This document shows positions 31,148 through 39,931 of a stretch of DNA of 64,000 bases, piece by piece. Within the stretch, counting starts at the first letter, position 1. Each line of letters begins with the position of its first letter. Under the pieces are notes generated by a model. The model saw only the letters and a program-made list of their open reading frames with translations. It was not told where the DNA came from and made no database searches. Source of the DNA: Prorocentrum cordatum (taxonomy: Eukaryota; Sar; Dinophyceae; Prorocentrales; Prorocentraceae); NCBI GenBank assembly GCA_963575745.1, contig CAUYUJ010017893.1, positions 624,112 through 688,111 of the forward strand. The letters run 5' to 3'. Both the position numbers and the translations under genes were made by a program.

Positions 31148-33395
31148 GTATGATATGATGATATGATGATGATTATGATTGATGATGATGATGATATTTC
31201 CAGCGTACACTGTCCGCAACTGCGGCAATCAACATCATGCTCCACTTGCCCGCAACTGCGGCCATCACCAACGCTGCCCCTCGAAGCTCCGCGGAGGGCG
31301 CTCGGCAGGTCGCCCGCTCGAGCCCCACTCGACTTCACGCTGAGGAGGCGAGCCCTCAGGGGCATTGTCCGCAACTGCGGCATGATCAGAGGCCACCACT
31401 GCGCGCCATCAGCGCCCCATTCGCTCGAGCTCCAGTCCCACCAGGACCAGCCCTGCCATCTCGTGGCGGGACTGCGCGCCTCCCATGCGCCGCTGCCGCT
31501 GGCGTCCCAGGACCCAGCCGCCACTGCGGCACAAGAAGGGGTCGCATCGTCGCCGTTGGCAGCTTGCGGCGGTGGCGTGTTCCCAGCTCGCTCAGCCCCA
31601 GCGTCTCTCCCCGCAACAGCGGTTCCCATCTGGGGTCGGACGCCCTTCCCCGCAACTGCGGTGTCCGCGTAGCTGCCCTTCTTGCCGCCCTTCTTGCCGC
31701 CCTTCCTGCCGCCCTTCCTGCGTTCCAACCTCGCGGCGAGTCTTTCAGGTGACCTGCGGCACGTAATGTGCGTGAAAGCCACCAGAGGGAAGTGCGCTCC
31801 GTGCCTCGCCCTGCCGAAGGCGCCATGCCATATCTTGTCGTCGAGGTTGCCCTGCTTCACTCTGAAGGGATGGCGCACCTAATCGTCGCGTTCCCTGCGC
31901 GCCATCCTTTGCTCGAACTCCGCAACTGCGGTCAAGGATTCGCCAGATGGCGTCAGGAAGGCGCGCGTCTTGTTTTCAACGGGCTCAGCCTTGGGCACGT
32001 AAGTCTGAAGCATCTTCCCAGGGCCATTCGTGTAGTCGAAGACAGGGAAAGACGGATCATGCTGGGTCGTCAAGAATCCGCCCTCACGGTCGTGCAGAAC
32101 ACTCAGGCCATGGAGAAGCTTGTACTGCCCAGGACAGCTTATGAACAAAATCGCCATGCTGTCTGCCCTGGGCTGGCCGCCTGCTGTCTTCCAGGGGGTC
32201 CACGCGGCGACGTCCACAGTCAGGCCGCAATTGCGGCACCAGGACACAAGCTGGAACATGCACATGTTGAAGTCCCCCATGCAGACCTTCACGTCCCATT
32301 CCCTGACGTAGGCGACGAACCAGTTGAAGAACTCATGGAGCTTCGTGACGCCCCAGTCTTGGTTGGCCAAGCTGTGGTGGACGTGCACCGCCATGACGTT
32401 GAAGGAGCCCCCCAAATGGGTCACGGCCTGGTCCAGGTGGACGCGCACCACCATCGCCCAGGAGTACTTGTTGTGCAGCTTTGGCGCAGGAGCCTCCGCA
32501 ACTGCGGACGGTTTCTTCTTCTTCTTCTTCGTTTTGGACTTCTCCTGCTTGTGGAAGAGTCTCGCAAAGTCTACGTGTTCAATGTGGCCGCCACTGCGGT
32601 CCCTCATGCCAACAATGAGGGTCCCTGATGGCTCGCCGCCCTTAACGCACAGGTAGTTGCATTGAGTCCGACTCCGAAACCTATCGTCCGCAACTGCGGC
32701 TGCACTGTCCCTCGCGTCGTGCTCCCCACTGAGTACCGCGCAGGTCTCGTCGTCGCACTCGCAGAGGGCGATGATCTGGGCAGGGTTCGCGCGGAGCTGC
32801 GCCCACTCGTCCGCGCGTTTCGTGGGTCTAGCTGCAGTAAAAAAAGACAAAGTTAAAAAACAAAAAAAAACAAAAAATAAATATAAGCGAAAAAAAAAAA
32901 AAAAAAGGGAAAAAAAATAAAAAACTAGAAGTAAAAGAAAAATAAAAAAAAAAAAAGATAAAAAAAAAAAAAAGCTGCTGTCCCCTCCGAAATTGCCACG
33001 AAGATCCGACCCGTTCCCGCTTCGAACTCCTTTTTCTCCCCCATGCGTCGACAGACTCTTGTTTTTCCGACAATTGCTTTCTCGTTGATGGGCACACCTT
33101 CCATGGTCTCCGCGACGACAAAACTCTCTCGATTTGGGAGGTCACGTGCTGCCTGCAACTGCGGCTCCCGCACCTCCCCCCGGGACACAGGCCCTCGACA
33201 GCGTGAGGCAGGCCGAGATTTTAAAAAAAAAAAAAATAAATAAAGATAAACAACAAACGCGACGGTGCTGTCGCCATCTTGCGTCCGCTGGTCGTCGTCA
33301 TCATCTGCAACTGCGGCTTCCTCGTCTTTGCCTCCCTCCTCCTCCTCAGCGTTGTGGATGAACACCGTTCTGGCGAATCGAGGTCCACGGTCCAT
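31060..33395 (-). CDS. Endonuclease/exonuclease/phosphatase-family protein, probably spliced
   Basis: The core exon (32828 to about 31882) reads PAQIIALCECDDET (candidate metal-binding Glu), FNVMAVHVHHSLANQDWG (candidate His) and VCMGDFNM at 32263-32283, the classic GDFN motif. In frame, after a TAG at 31881-31879, it continues to ARHGAHFPLVAFTHI, which sits where the SDHxPL motif is expected. An ATG at 33395 opens a likely first exon (MDRGPRFARTVFIHNAEEEE), with SFVVAETMEGVPINEKAIVG in a second. Poly-T tracts at about 33218-33240 and 32829-32990 then look like introns, the second ending TACTGCAG. The frame stays open into the terminal repeat (TAA at 31062-31060). Likely a nuclease serving the element. 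Confidence 0.55.
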
Positions 33396-33761
33396 ACTCC
33401 CTGAGGATGCGCTCGGGCGCGCGGGCGGCCACATGCTTGCGTCTTCGCGTGCGCCACCTCGAGCCACGGTGGCTACGGAAATGGATCTTGAATGGGCATG
33501 GGGTCGGATGGAGGGAGGAGACAAAGAGGATTCGAGGAGTGGCAGAAGGAGGGCGAGGACTCAAAGGAACCGAAAGAACAACAAATGAACTGGCGGAGAA
33601 GCAGAAGGAGGGCGACGATTGCAAGGGACTGTGAAAGGATTATTTTCACAGCAGCAGGAAGACCGCAACTGCGGTTTTGCCTCATCTCCTGCCCGCGCGG
33701 GAGCCGCTTGGAAAAACAACTTCCCTCTGGACTTCCTGTGGGTCCGCAACTGCGGCCTGCA

Positions 33762-36700
33762 TCACGCTAGGGCTGGGATTACCAGCGCCATTTGCCCTCC
33801 CAGGGTTCTCACTGTTTCCGAATGCACGAACAGCGACAGCGCCGAACGGTTCCCAGACGCCGCGTCGTTCTCGACTTTTTGCAGCCACCCAGCAAACGTG
33901 AGCGGCCATTGCTCCTTGTGCTGCTTGCACATCTCCTCGTCCCAATGCGTCTTGAACCATGCCCACTCCCCCCTCTGCTCGTCTGAGAGGACGCCTTTTC
34001 CGCGAGCCAGGCGATCCAGAGCTGCCATCCTGATTTTCTTGATCTTGAACTCCTCGGGATTCCACTGCGCCAGGGCGTGTTTGTTAGCCAAAGCCGTTTC
34101 CACCGCAACTGCGGCCTCCTTCTTTGCCCTCAAGGCGGCCTCGGCCTCTCGAATCTGCTTCTTGAGATCGTGCAACGCCTTCGTCCTGTCGTTCGCTTCC
34201 AGAGCCAGGCGCCGCTTTTTCGCCGCCACTGCGGCTTCTTGGTCTCGCTGGGCAGTCAACGCTCGTAGGACCTCGTTGTCCTCCCGCGCCAGCTCTCTCA
34301 ACCGCTTCTTTTGTTTGTGTCGTTGCTGTCGGCAATCCTGCGCTAGTTTATCCATGCCCACTTGGCGCAGCATATCTTCCGCCTCGCGGAGCGTTTCTGC
34401 CAAGGACGTCGCCACTGCCACCTGCTCGGCCGCCTCTGCGTCGACCACGCAGTCCATGGATACCGAGGATCCTTGAGGCCCAGGTGCCGCAACTGCGGCA
34501 TCGCAATGTTCCGCAAGAGCCTCGGCCCACGAGGCCTCCTCTTGCTCTTCGTCCTCCTCGTGCTCCTCGTGCACCTCCTCCTCCTCCTCCTCCCCGCCCT
34601 CCTCATCGCCCTCCTCGTGGCCTGGCTCCTGGCCTAGCGCTTCGTCGCCGAGCTTCTCCAACACGGAATCTGTGGCGTCGTGTTTCTCGTATTCGTGTAA
34701 GAGACGCAGCACGTCATTGTAGGACCATTTCAAACGTTTCTGCTCGCATTCTTCCCTCACCTCCGCGACTGCGGTGTCCACTTTTGCTCGCAGCCCCCCT
34801 GCTTCCCAGAGTTCCGCCGCCTCTCGGCAAATCTCGAGATCTCCTGACTTGTCGAAGGGCGCTCGAATTCCCACTTTCAGGAAACCTTTCGCGGCGTCCA
34901 AGTGCAACTGCACATTCTCCAACACTGACAGCATCAAGTCGGCGCAATCGGAACGCCGCAACTGCGGCACGTGCTTCCCCAACGCCATTTGCTGCACCAG
35001 CGCTTTGGTCTCGAGGGCAATGTACCGGCGCTTCACGTGCTGGTTCAAGTCCGTGTCCACGGGCTGCGCAACTGCGGTCGCCCCCCCGCCGTGAATGATC
35101 AGCACGTAGCCGCGCTGCCAGGCGAGTCTCCGCACAGCGTCTGATTTGTGCGGGGAATGGTCGTCGGCCATGAGGATGCGCCACTTTCCCCGCAACTGCG
35201 GGTCGTCGGGCCAGGCCCGCAAGTGCCGCTGCAAGAATGATACAACGTCGTCTGCGCGGTAGGACCCCTTCTCGGACGTCGCCGTGCTCACCCAAGACGG
35301 ATAGCCGCGACTGCGGGCATGTGCGGCCAAGCCCTCAGCGATGACAGATCCCCCCTTGAACATTAGCTCCGCCGGCGGTGGTCCGCAACTGCGGATGTCC
35401 TCCGCGTCGCTCGACACCGTCAGGTTCGCTGTCCACCGAGCCCTGCTGTCGTCATGCGCCTCGACAAGCGGGACAATGCCACCCTTCACAGCCAAGGTCG
35501 GCTTCGAGGCCGACGACGACTCGTTGTGGTGAAAGGGCGACTGGTCCCAGTTCAGGATGTGCGGGTCGTACCCCAGAAGCTCCTCTGCAGCTGCGCGGAC
35601 CCTGGCCACGTTCAAGATCATAGTCTCAAAACGAGATTGGAGCAACCATTTTGGCACCTTGTACTTGCGGTTCGGCTTCTTCATGCTCAGGCCGTAGGAG
35701 CGCCGCCACTTCACCCACCACCGAGGCCGCAACTGCGGCACCATCGGTTTGCCTCCCCGCTTCATTGTCTCCACGCAGTAGTCCGCGACGAGTTGCTTCG
35801 CCTTCGTAACCAGCAGGGATTGGGAGAACCTGGCCAACATCTTGGGCCTCTCCTCCGCAACTGCGGTTCGCTTGGCCACCGCCTTCCAGTCCACGGAGTA
35901 CCTCATGTGGGACCACCACTCGTACAGAGCGGCTTCCAGCCATGGAGCCTTGTTCGGGCGCCCTTGGTTGCCCCGCGCGCGGCGTCGGCCATGCACGCCC
36001 GCCGTGCCATGTCCACCTTGTGTGCGCCAGTTTTGAAACCACTTGGAGACGGCCTGGCGCTGCTGGACGACCCCCATGCCCTTCGGCCACGTGAACCGCC
36101 CGCAAAAAGACGCGATTGAATTCCGTGGCAGAACGCCCTCGCCCATCCAACCACAACTGCGTGCGTGCGCCTCCAGTTCTTTGCAAACCAGTTCGCGGTC
36201 TCTGAGCATGTGCGGGCACACGCGCCGCTTCTGTTCCGCAACTTCGGGTTTTGGGCGTGCGCTGGCCAGTGCGTGCGCCCTGATCTGCTCCTCCTGCAAC
36301 GCCTCGGGCATAGCCTCAGCCATGGCAAGCAATATACCCATGTCCTGCACGCCCGTCTGCCACTCTAACGCCGCCATGAGAGCGGGGCGTGGCGCGCTCG
36401 CCTCTCTCGGCGCCTCTGCTGGTTCGCCCTCGCCCTCGGAGTCGTGCAGGACCATGGGTCCAGCAGGGCCGCTGGCCCCGCAACTGCGGTACGCCCGCAC
36501 CTCCTCCAAGGTTAGTTCCTGCGTGACAACGAGCATGTCGTGCAACCACGGTTCGTCCCAGCGGCGCACCCCGAAATCGTACAGTTCCTCCCGAAGCCAT
36601 TTGCGCGTCTCGGCATTTTGCGGTTTCTGCAACATCATCGCCATAAGGTCAATGCCGCAGTTTCCATCGCAAACAGTCCCTAGGACCCATTGTCCCAGAG

Positions 36701-37877
36701 GACCGTAGAACCTGTTCAACGCGTCCGCCCCCTCAGAGCACACGCCACCCACCGCAACTGCGGCCACCCAGTGGCGCACCTCATGGAGAGGGTTCTCGGG
36801 AGTCACGGGCCTGAGTTCCACCGTTGTCCATTCCCCGAACAGATCCTCAGCAGCGGCGAGTACGCACGCCACGCCGTCGACGGCGCATGGCTCAGTGCAC
36901 TTCTCCTTTGCCCAAGGCATGTAGAAGTCAAGGAGGTCCTTGCGGTTCTCGCCTTCCCACACGTAAGGTCGACGCCCGAACCGCAAGGCAAACAGCATGA
37001 AAGCTGAATACCCTATGTAGGAATTCTCGGACAGAATCTGCCTCAGGAGAGCCATCACGACGTCAGGCACCGTCGCCGCCACTGCGGCCTGGATCTTTGG
37101 CGCGTCTTCCACAGGTACACCTTTCTCTGGCGCCAGGGGTGGCGCCGCGACTCGTGGCCGCAAGGCGTCGCCAACAGGCGCCGCAACTCGTGCTGCAGCC
37201 TTTGGGTCTGGGCACGGGAAGAATGCGACCTGCGTCTTCGACCAGTTCTCTGGCAGCGGCCGCGCTGGTGGCAAGCGTGCTGGAAGTGGTGTGTCTTTGT
37301 CCGCTTCCACTCCCTCAGGAGCTTCAACCGCAATCGCGGTCTCCTGCGCAGCAGGCGGGTCTGGTGTTGCGTGCACTTGAGCTGGAGGAGCTGGAGGGAC
37401 TGCTGCTGCGGGTGCTTCGGGCACAGGGGCTGCTGGAGGTTTGGGTTCTGCGGGTGCTTCTGGTGCTGGAGCTGCGTGTCCTTCTTGCGCAGGAGCTGCG
37501 AGTTCTGCTGGTGTTGCTGGTGCTATGTGTGCAGGGGCCGAGGGAGCCGCAACTGCGGTGCCGCCTGGAGCCGCAACTGCGGGGGGTGGCGTCGCGCCCG
37601 GTCGCCAAGCAGACGGCCGCAAATGAAAGCGAGGCGGCTCAACAAGGCCGTACTGCGACGCGGGCCACTTCGCTAGGCACGGAAAATCCGCACATGCGTG
37701 CACCTTTATCTTCTTGGGGCACGGAACGCCGCTACTGCGGCCCAAGATGTTGGCGAGCCCAGTGGTGCCATACTTCGTTTTCCTCGGTGCGCAGCCGCTG
37801 TCGTAATGGAGCCACTCCACCTCGAAATGCGTTCCGTCCTCCTCGCCATACCATGTCCGCCCCACGGGAACATCCAT
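33762..37877 (-). CDS. CENP-B/pogo-like DDE transposase, 1371 residues
   Basis: ATG at 37877. Residues 1-90 form an unknown N-terminal domain (TWYGEEDGTHFEVEWLHYDSG); 95-260 are Ala/Pro-rich. Around 404-407, VCDGNCGIDLMAMML resembles the OTU-protease DGNC motif. About 600-760 is a helix-turn-helix region of CENP-B/Tc5 style ending in RWWVKWRRSYGLSMKK. The catalytic core has LNWDQSPFHH (D778), RILMADDHSPHKSD (D905/D906) and AVAQPVDTDLNQHVKRRY (D941), a DD35D spacing as in the DDE_1/pogo group. An acidic run and a long coiled coil follow (1100-1290). Size is about twice a normal pogo transposase. All three acidic residues are present, so it may be active. Confidence 0.85.
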   Translation of the reverse strand: MDVPVGRTWYGEEDGTHFEVEWLHYDSGCAPRKTKYGTTGLANILGRSSGVPCPKKIKVHACADFPCLAKWPASQYGLVEPPRFHLRPSAWRPGATPPPAVAAPGGTAVAAPSAPAHIAPATPAELAAPAQEGHAAPAPEAPAEPKPPAAPVPEAPAAAVPPAPPAQVHATPDPPAAQETAIAVEAPEGVEADKDTPLPARLPPARPLPENWSKTQVAFFPCPDPKAAARVAAPVGDALRPRVAAPPLAPEKGVPVEDAPKIQAAVAATVPDVVMALLRQILSENSYIGYSAFMLFALRFGRRPYVWEGENRKDLLDFYMPWAKEKCTEPCAVDGVACVLAAAEDLFGEWTTVELRPVTPENPLHEVRHWVAAVAVGGVCSEGADALNRFYGPLGQWVLGTVCDGNCGIDLMAMMLQKPQNAETRKWLREELYDFGVRRWDEPWLHDMLVVTQELTLEEVRAYRSCGASGPAGPMVLHDSEGEGEPAEAPREASAPRPALMAALEWQTGVQDMGILLAMAEAMPEALQEEQIRAHALASARPKPEVAEQKRRVCPHMLRDRELVCKELEAHARSCGWMGEGVLPRNSIASFCGRFTWPKGMGVVQQRQAVSKWFQNWRTQGGHGTAGVHGRRRARGNQGRPNKAPWLEAALYEWWSHMRYSVDWKAVAKRTAVAEERPKMLARFSQSLLVTKAKQLVADYCVETMKRGGKPMVPQLRPRWWVKWRRSYGLSMKKPNRKYKVPKWLLQSRFETMILNVARVRAAAEELLGYDPHILNWDQSPFHHNESSSASKPTLAVKGGIVPLVEAHDDSRARWTANLTVSSDAEDIRSCGPPPAELMFKGGSVIAEGLAAHARSRGYPSWVSTATSEKGSYRADDVVSFLQRHLRAWPDDPQLRGKWRILMADDHSPHKSDAVRRLAWQRGYVLIIHGGGATAVAQPVDTDLNQHVKRRYIALETKALVQQMALGKHVPQLRRSDCADLMLSVLENVQLHLDAAKGFLKVGIRAPFDKSGDLEICREAAELWEAGGLRAKVDTAVAEVREECEQKRLKWSYNDVLRLLHEYEKHDATDSVLEKLGDEALGQEPGHEEGDEEGGEEEEEEVHEEHEEDEEQEEASWAEALAEHCDAAVAAPGPQGSSVSMDCVVDAEAAEQVAVATSLAETLREAEDMLRQVGMDKLAQDCRQQRHKQKKRLRELAREDNEVLRALTAQRDQEAAVAAKKRRLALEANDRTKALHDLKKQIREAEAALRAKKEAAVAVETALANKHALAQWNPEEFKIKKIRMAALDRLARGKGVLSDEQRGEWAWFKTHWDEEMCKQHKEQWPLTFAGWLQKVENDAASGNRSALSLFVHSETVRTLGGQMALVIPALA

Positions 37878-38252
37878 GATCGGTCGCGTGGCGAACGACT
37901 CGGGCCGGGCACTCGGCTGCGGGCTACAGAACTAGGAAGAGGGAGGGGAGGAGGGAGGAGCAACTGAAGACGATGCGGAGGGGCGAAGAAGGAGGTACTT
38001 TTCAACAACGCCCGCGCGGAAGCCCCAATCATCGCGCGCACAGGGTTTCGATGCTTCACTCCATGCTTCTCTAAGAAAAACGCTCGCCCACACAAGTTGG
38101 CGCACTAAGGCGTGCACCCGTGGAACACCCTAAACCTTCCGCCTGCCTCCTCACACCGCCTCGCCCTCCGCGTGTTCACGCGCACCCAGCCACCCCGCAA
38201 CTGCGGGCACTCAGTAGCCCCACCGCAACTGCGGCCCATACGGCTTCGGGCC

Positions 38253-39251
38253 TCAGTCGAACAGACTGGGGATTTGGAGCTCGAGGTAATCCAGAGCCGC
38301 TTGCTTGCGCTGGTGCTGCGTCATGCCCTCCCACTCGTAGTCGTAGCCCTTCACCGACTGCGCCGACTGCCACTTCTTCTTTGTAAGTTTCTTCACATCC
38401 ATCTCGATCCTTTTGCCCTTGTTGGCACACTCTCGCGTGATGGTCGCGACCCAAGCGCCCTTGAAGTCCCAAACGACGGTGAAGCCAGAGCCGCTCCCCT
38501 GCGCCACGAGGGGGTCGACCTCCTTTTGCTTCGCCAGCGGGGTGGCAGGGTCAACCGCCGTTGCCCAGTCCCTGTCCGCCACTGCGGCCTCGTCCTTGTC
38601 GCCGTCGCCGATGTCGGGGACACCGCCGAGGCTCACGTCGTCCACGATCATGTCGATCAGCCACCCAAGGTCTGCAGCGTCCAGCCACAACGTCCTCCGC
38701 TTGAAGCTGGCCACCCGCACGTTTCGAACGGCCGTGTCGTGCGGAAACTTCATGGGGCTCTTTGCGGGCATCTGTACAGAGTGCACAGTGGCTATGGCCG
38801 ACTCCACGGCCTCGCCCCTGGGCAGGCCAGTAGTCGCCGCACGCGTTCCAGTCTTCTGCTTCTTGGCGCTGGTCGGGGTCGCTGCCTGCTTCTTCGTGGC
38901 GTCCGTGGGGCTGACCAGGGCCGACATGGGGTCATCTGCTTCGTCCCCCGCGTCGCCGTCGCTCTCATCGTCCGCAACTGCGGCGCCGCCCTGCTTCGCG
39001 ACTTCTTTCTTCAGCGCGTCCCAGGCCTTGGAGGCCTTCAAGGCCCCTGCGGTCGGTTTACCTTTGGCGCACACCTTGAGCAGCCAAGCCTTTTGCATGT
39101 TCACGTGCACGAAAGTTATCTCTCCGAGGGGCCATGCGTGGAGCACCTTGACATCCTTTTCGGGGACGGGGGTGGTCTGCGCAAGCCAACCTCCACGGAT
39201 GCACAAGACCTTCTCAACGCACACAGGGCTCCATTCGCTCGAAGTCGGCAT
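38253..39251 (-). CDS. Element protein D, unknown, 332 residues
   Basis: I chose the ATG at 39251 (MPTSSEWSPVCVEKVLCIRG) because the open frame upstream is only a GGCCCTCCAGG minisatellite. The N-terminal 90 residues look folded (EKDVKVLHAWPLGEITFVHV). The middle is acidic then Lys-rich (KKQAATPTSAKKQKTG, a possible nuclear signal). The C-terminal half includes RTLWLDAADLGWLIDMIVDD, GFTVVWDFKGAWVATITREC and ends LDYLELQIPSLFD. No known domain is recognised. It lies 375 bp upstream of the transposase gene on the same strand. Confidence 0.65.
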   Translation of the reverse strand: MPTSSEWSPVCVEKVLCIRGGWLAQTTPVPEKDVKVLHAWPLGEITFVHVNMQKAWLLKVCAKGKPTAGALKASKAWDALKKEVAKQGGAAVADDESDGDAGDEADDPMSALVSPTDATKKQAATPTSAKKQKTGTRAATTGLPRGEAVESAIATVHSVQMPAKSPMKFPHDTAVRNVRVASFKRRTLWLDAADLGWLIDMIVDDVSLGGVPDIGDGDKDEAAVADRDWATAVDPATPLAKQKEVDPLVAQGSGSGFTVVWDFKGAWVATITRECANKGKRIEMDVKKLTKKKWQSAQSVKGYDYEWEGMTQHQRKQAALDYLELQIPSLFD

Positions 39252-39389
39252 GTGTGCTACTGCGCTGGACACAGCCGCAACTGCGGGCAAGGCGGGGGTG
39301 CGGGCAGTGGGGCCGCGCGCGGTTGAGCCAGATGGCGAGCTGAACGCCTCCCTGGAGGGCCTCCCTCGGTCCCTGCGATCCTCGCGCCT

Positions 39390-39615
39390 CCCTGGAGGGC
39401 CTCCGCCCTCAGAATGCTTCAAAGCAGTGCCGCGGCACTGCTTTGAAGCATTCTGAGGGCGGAGGCCCTCCAGGGCCTCCGCCCTCAGCCCAGGGCCCTC
39501 CAGGCCCTCCAGGGCCTCCAGGGAGGCCCTCCAGGGCCTCCAGGGCCCTCCAGGGCCTCCAGGGCCCTCCAGGCCCTCCAGGGCGGAGGCCCTCCAGGGC
39601 CTCCAGGGAGGGAGG
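39390..39615. repeat. Perfect 86-bp palindrome followed by a GGCCCTCCA minisatellite
   Basis: Bases 39390-39475 are a perfect palindrome centred between 39432 and 39433. Its core is CAAAGCAGTGCC and its inverse, the same core as the terminal palindromes. From 39476 to about 39615 GGCCCTCCAGG-type repeats follow. The palindrome sits between genes C and D of the element. Confidence 0.85.
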
Positions 39616-39931
39616 GAGGGAGTGAGGAAATGAGTAGTTTCGGCTTCCAACTTGGGAGGAAGGGGAGAAAGGAGGAGGAGAGAGGGAGGAAGTGGAGGAA
39701 GGGCGAGGGAGGAGAGGGAGAAGGGAGGGAGGAGGTCCGTTTCGAACCTCCGTGCTCGATCGTCAGCGGTCCGCTACTGCGGCATCAGCTAACAGAAGCA
39801 GTGACACTGCAAACTACACGAGCGCTCCGCAACAGCGGTCACGCGTGCGCCCCCCCCTTCGGCCTGTTGCCCGCAACTGCGGTCACGCGAGCAAGCCGCC
39901 CTGACTGCCGCCACTGCGGCTTCTTAATTAA

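Noticed and set aside
39252-39650. An extra 133-residue N-terminus on element protein D
   Set aside because: It translates the palindrome and GGCCCTCCA repeats; coding style begins only at the ATG at 39251.
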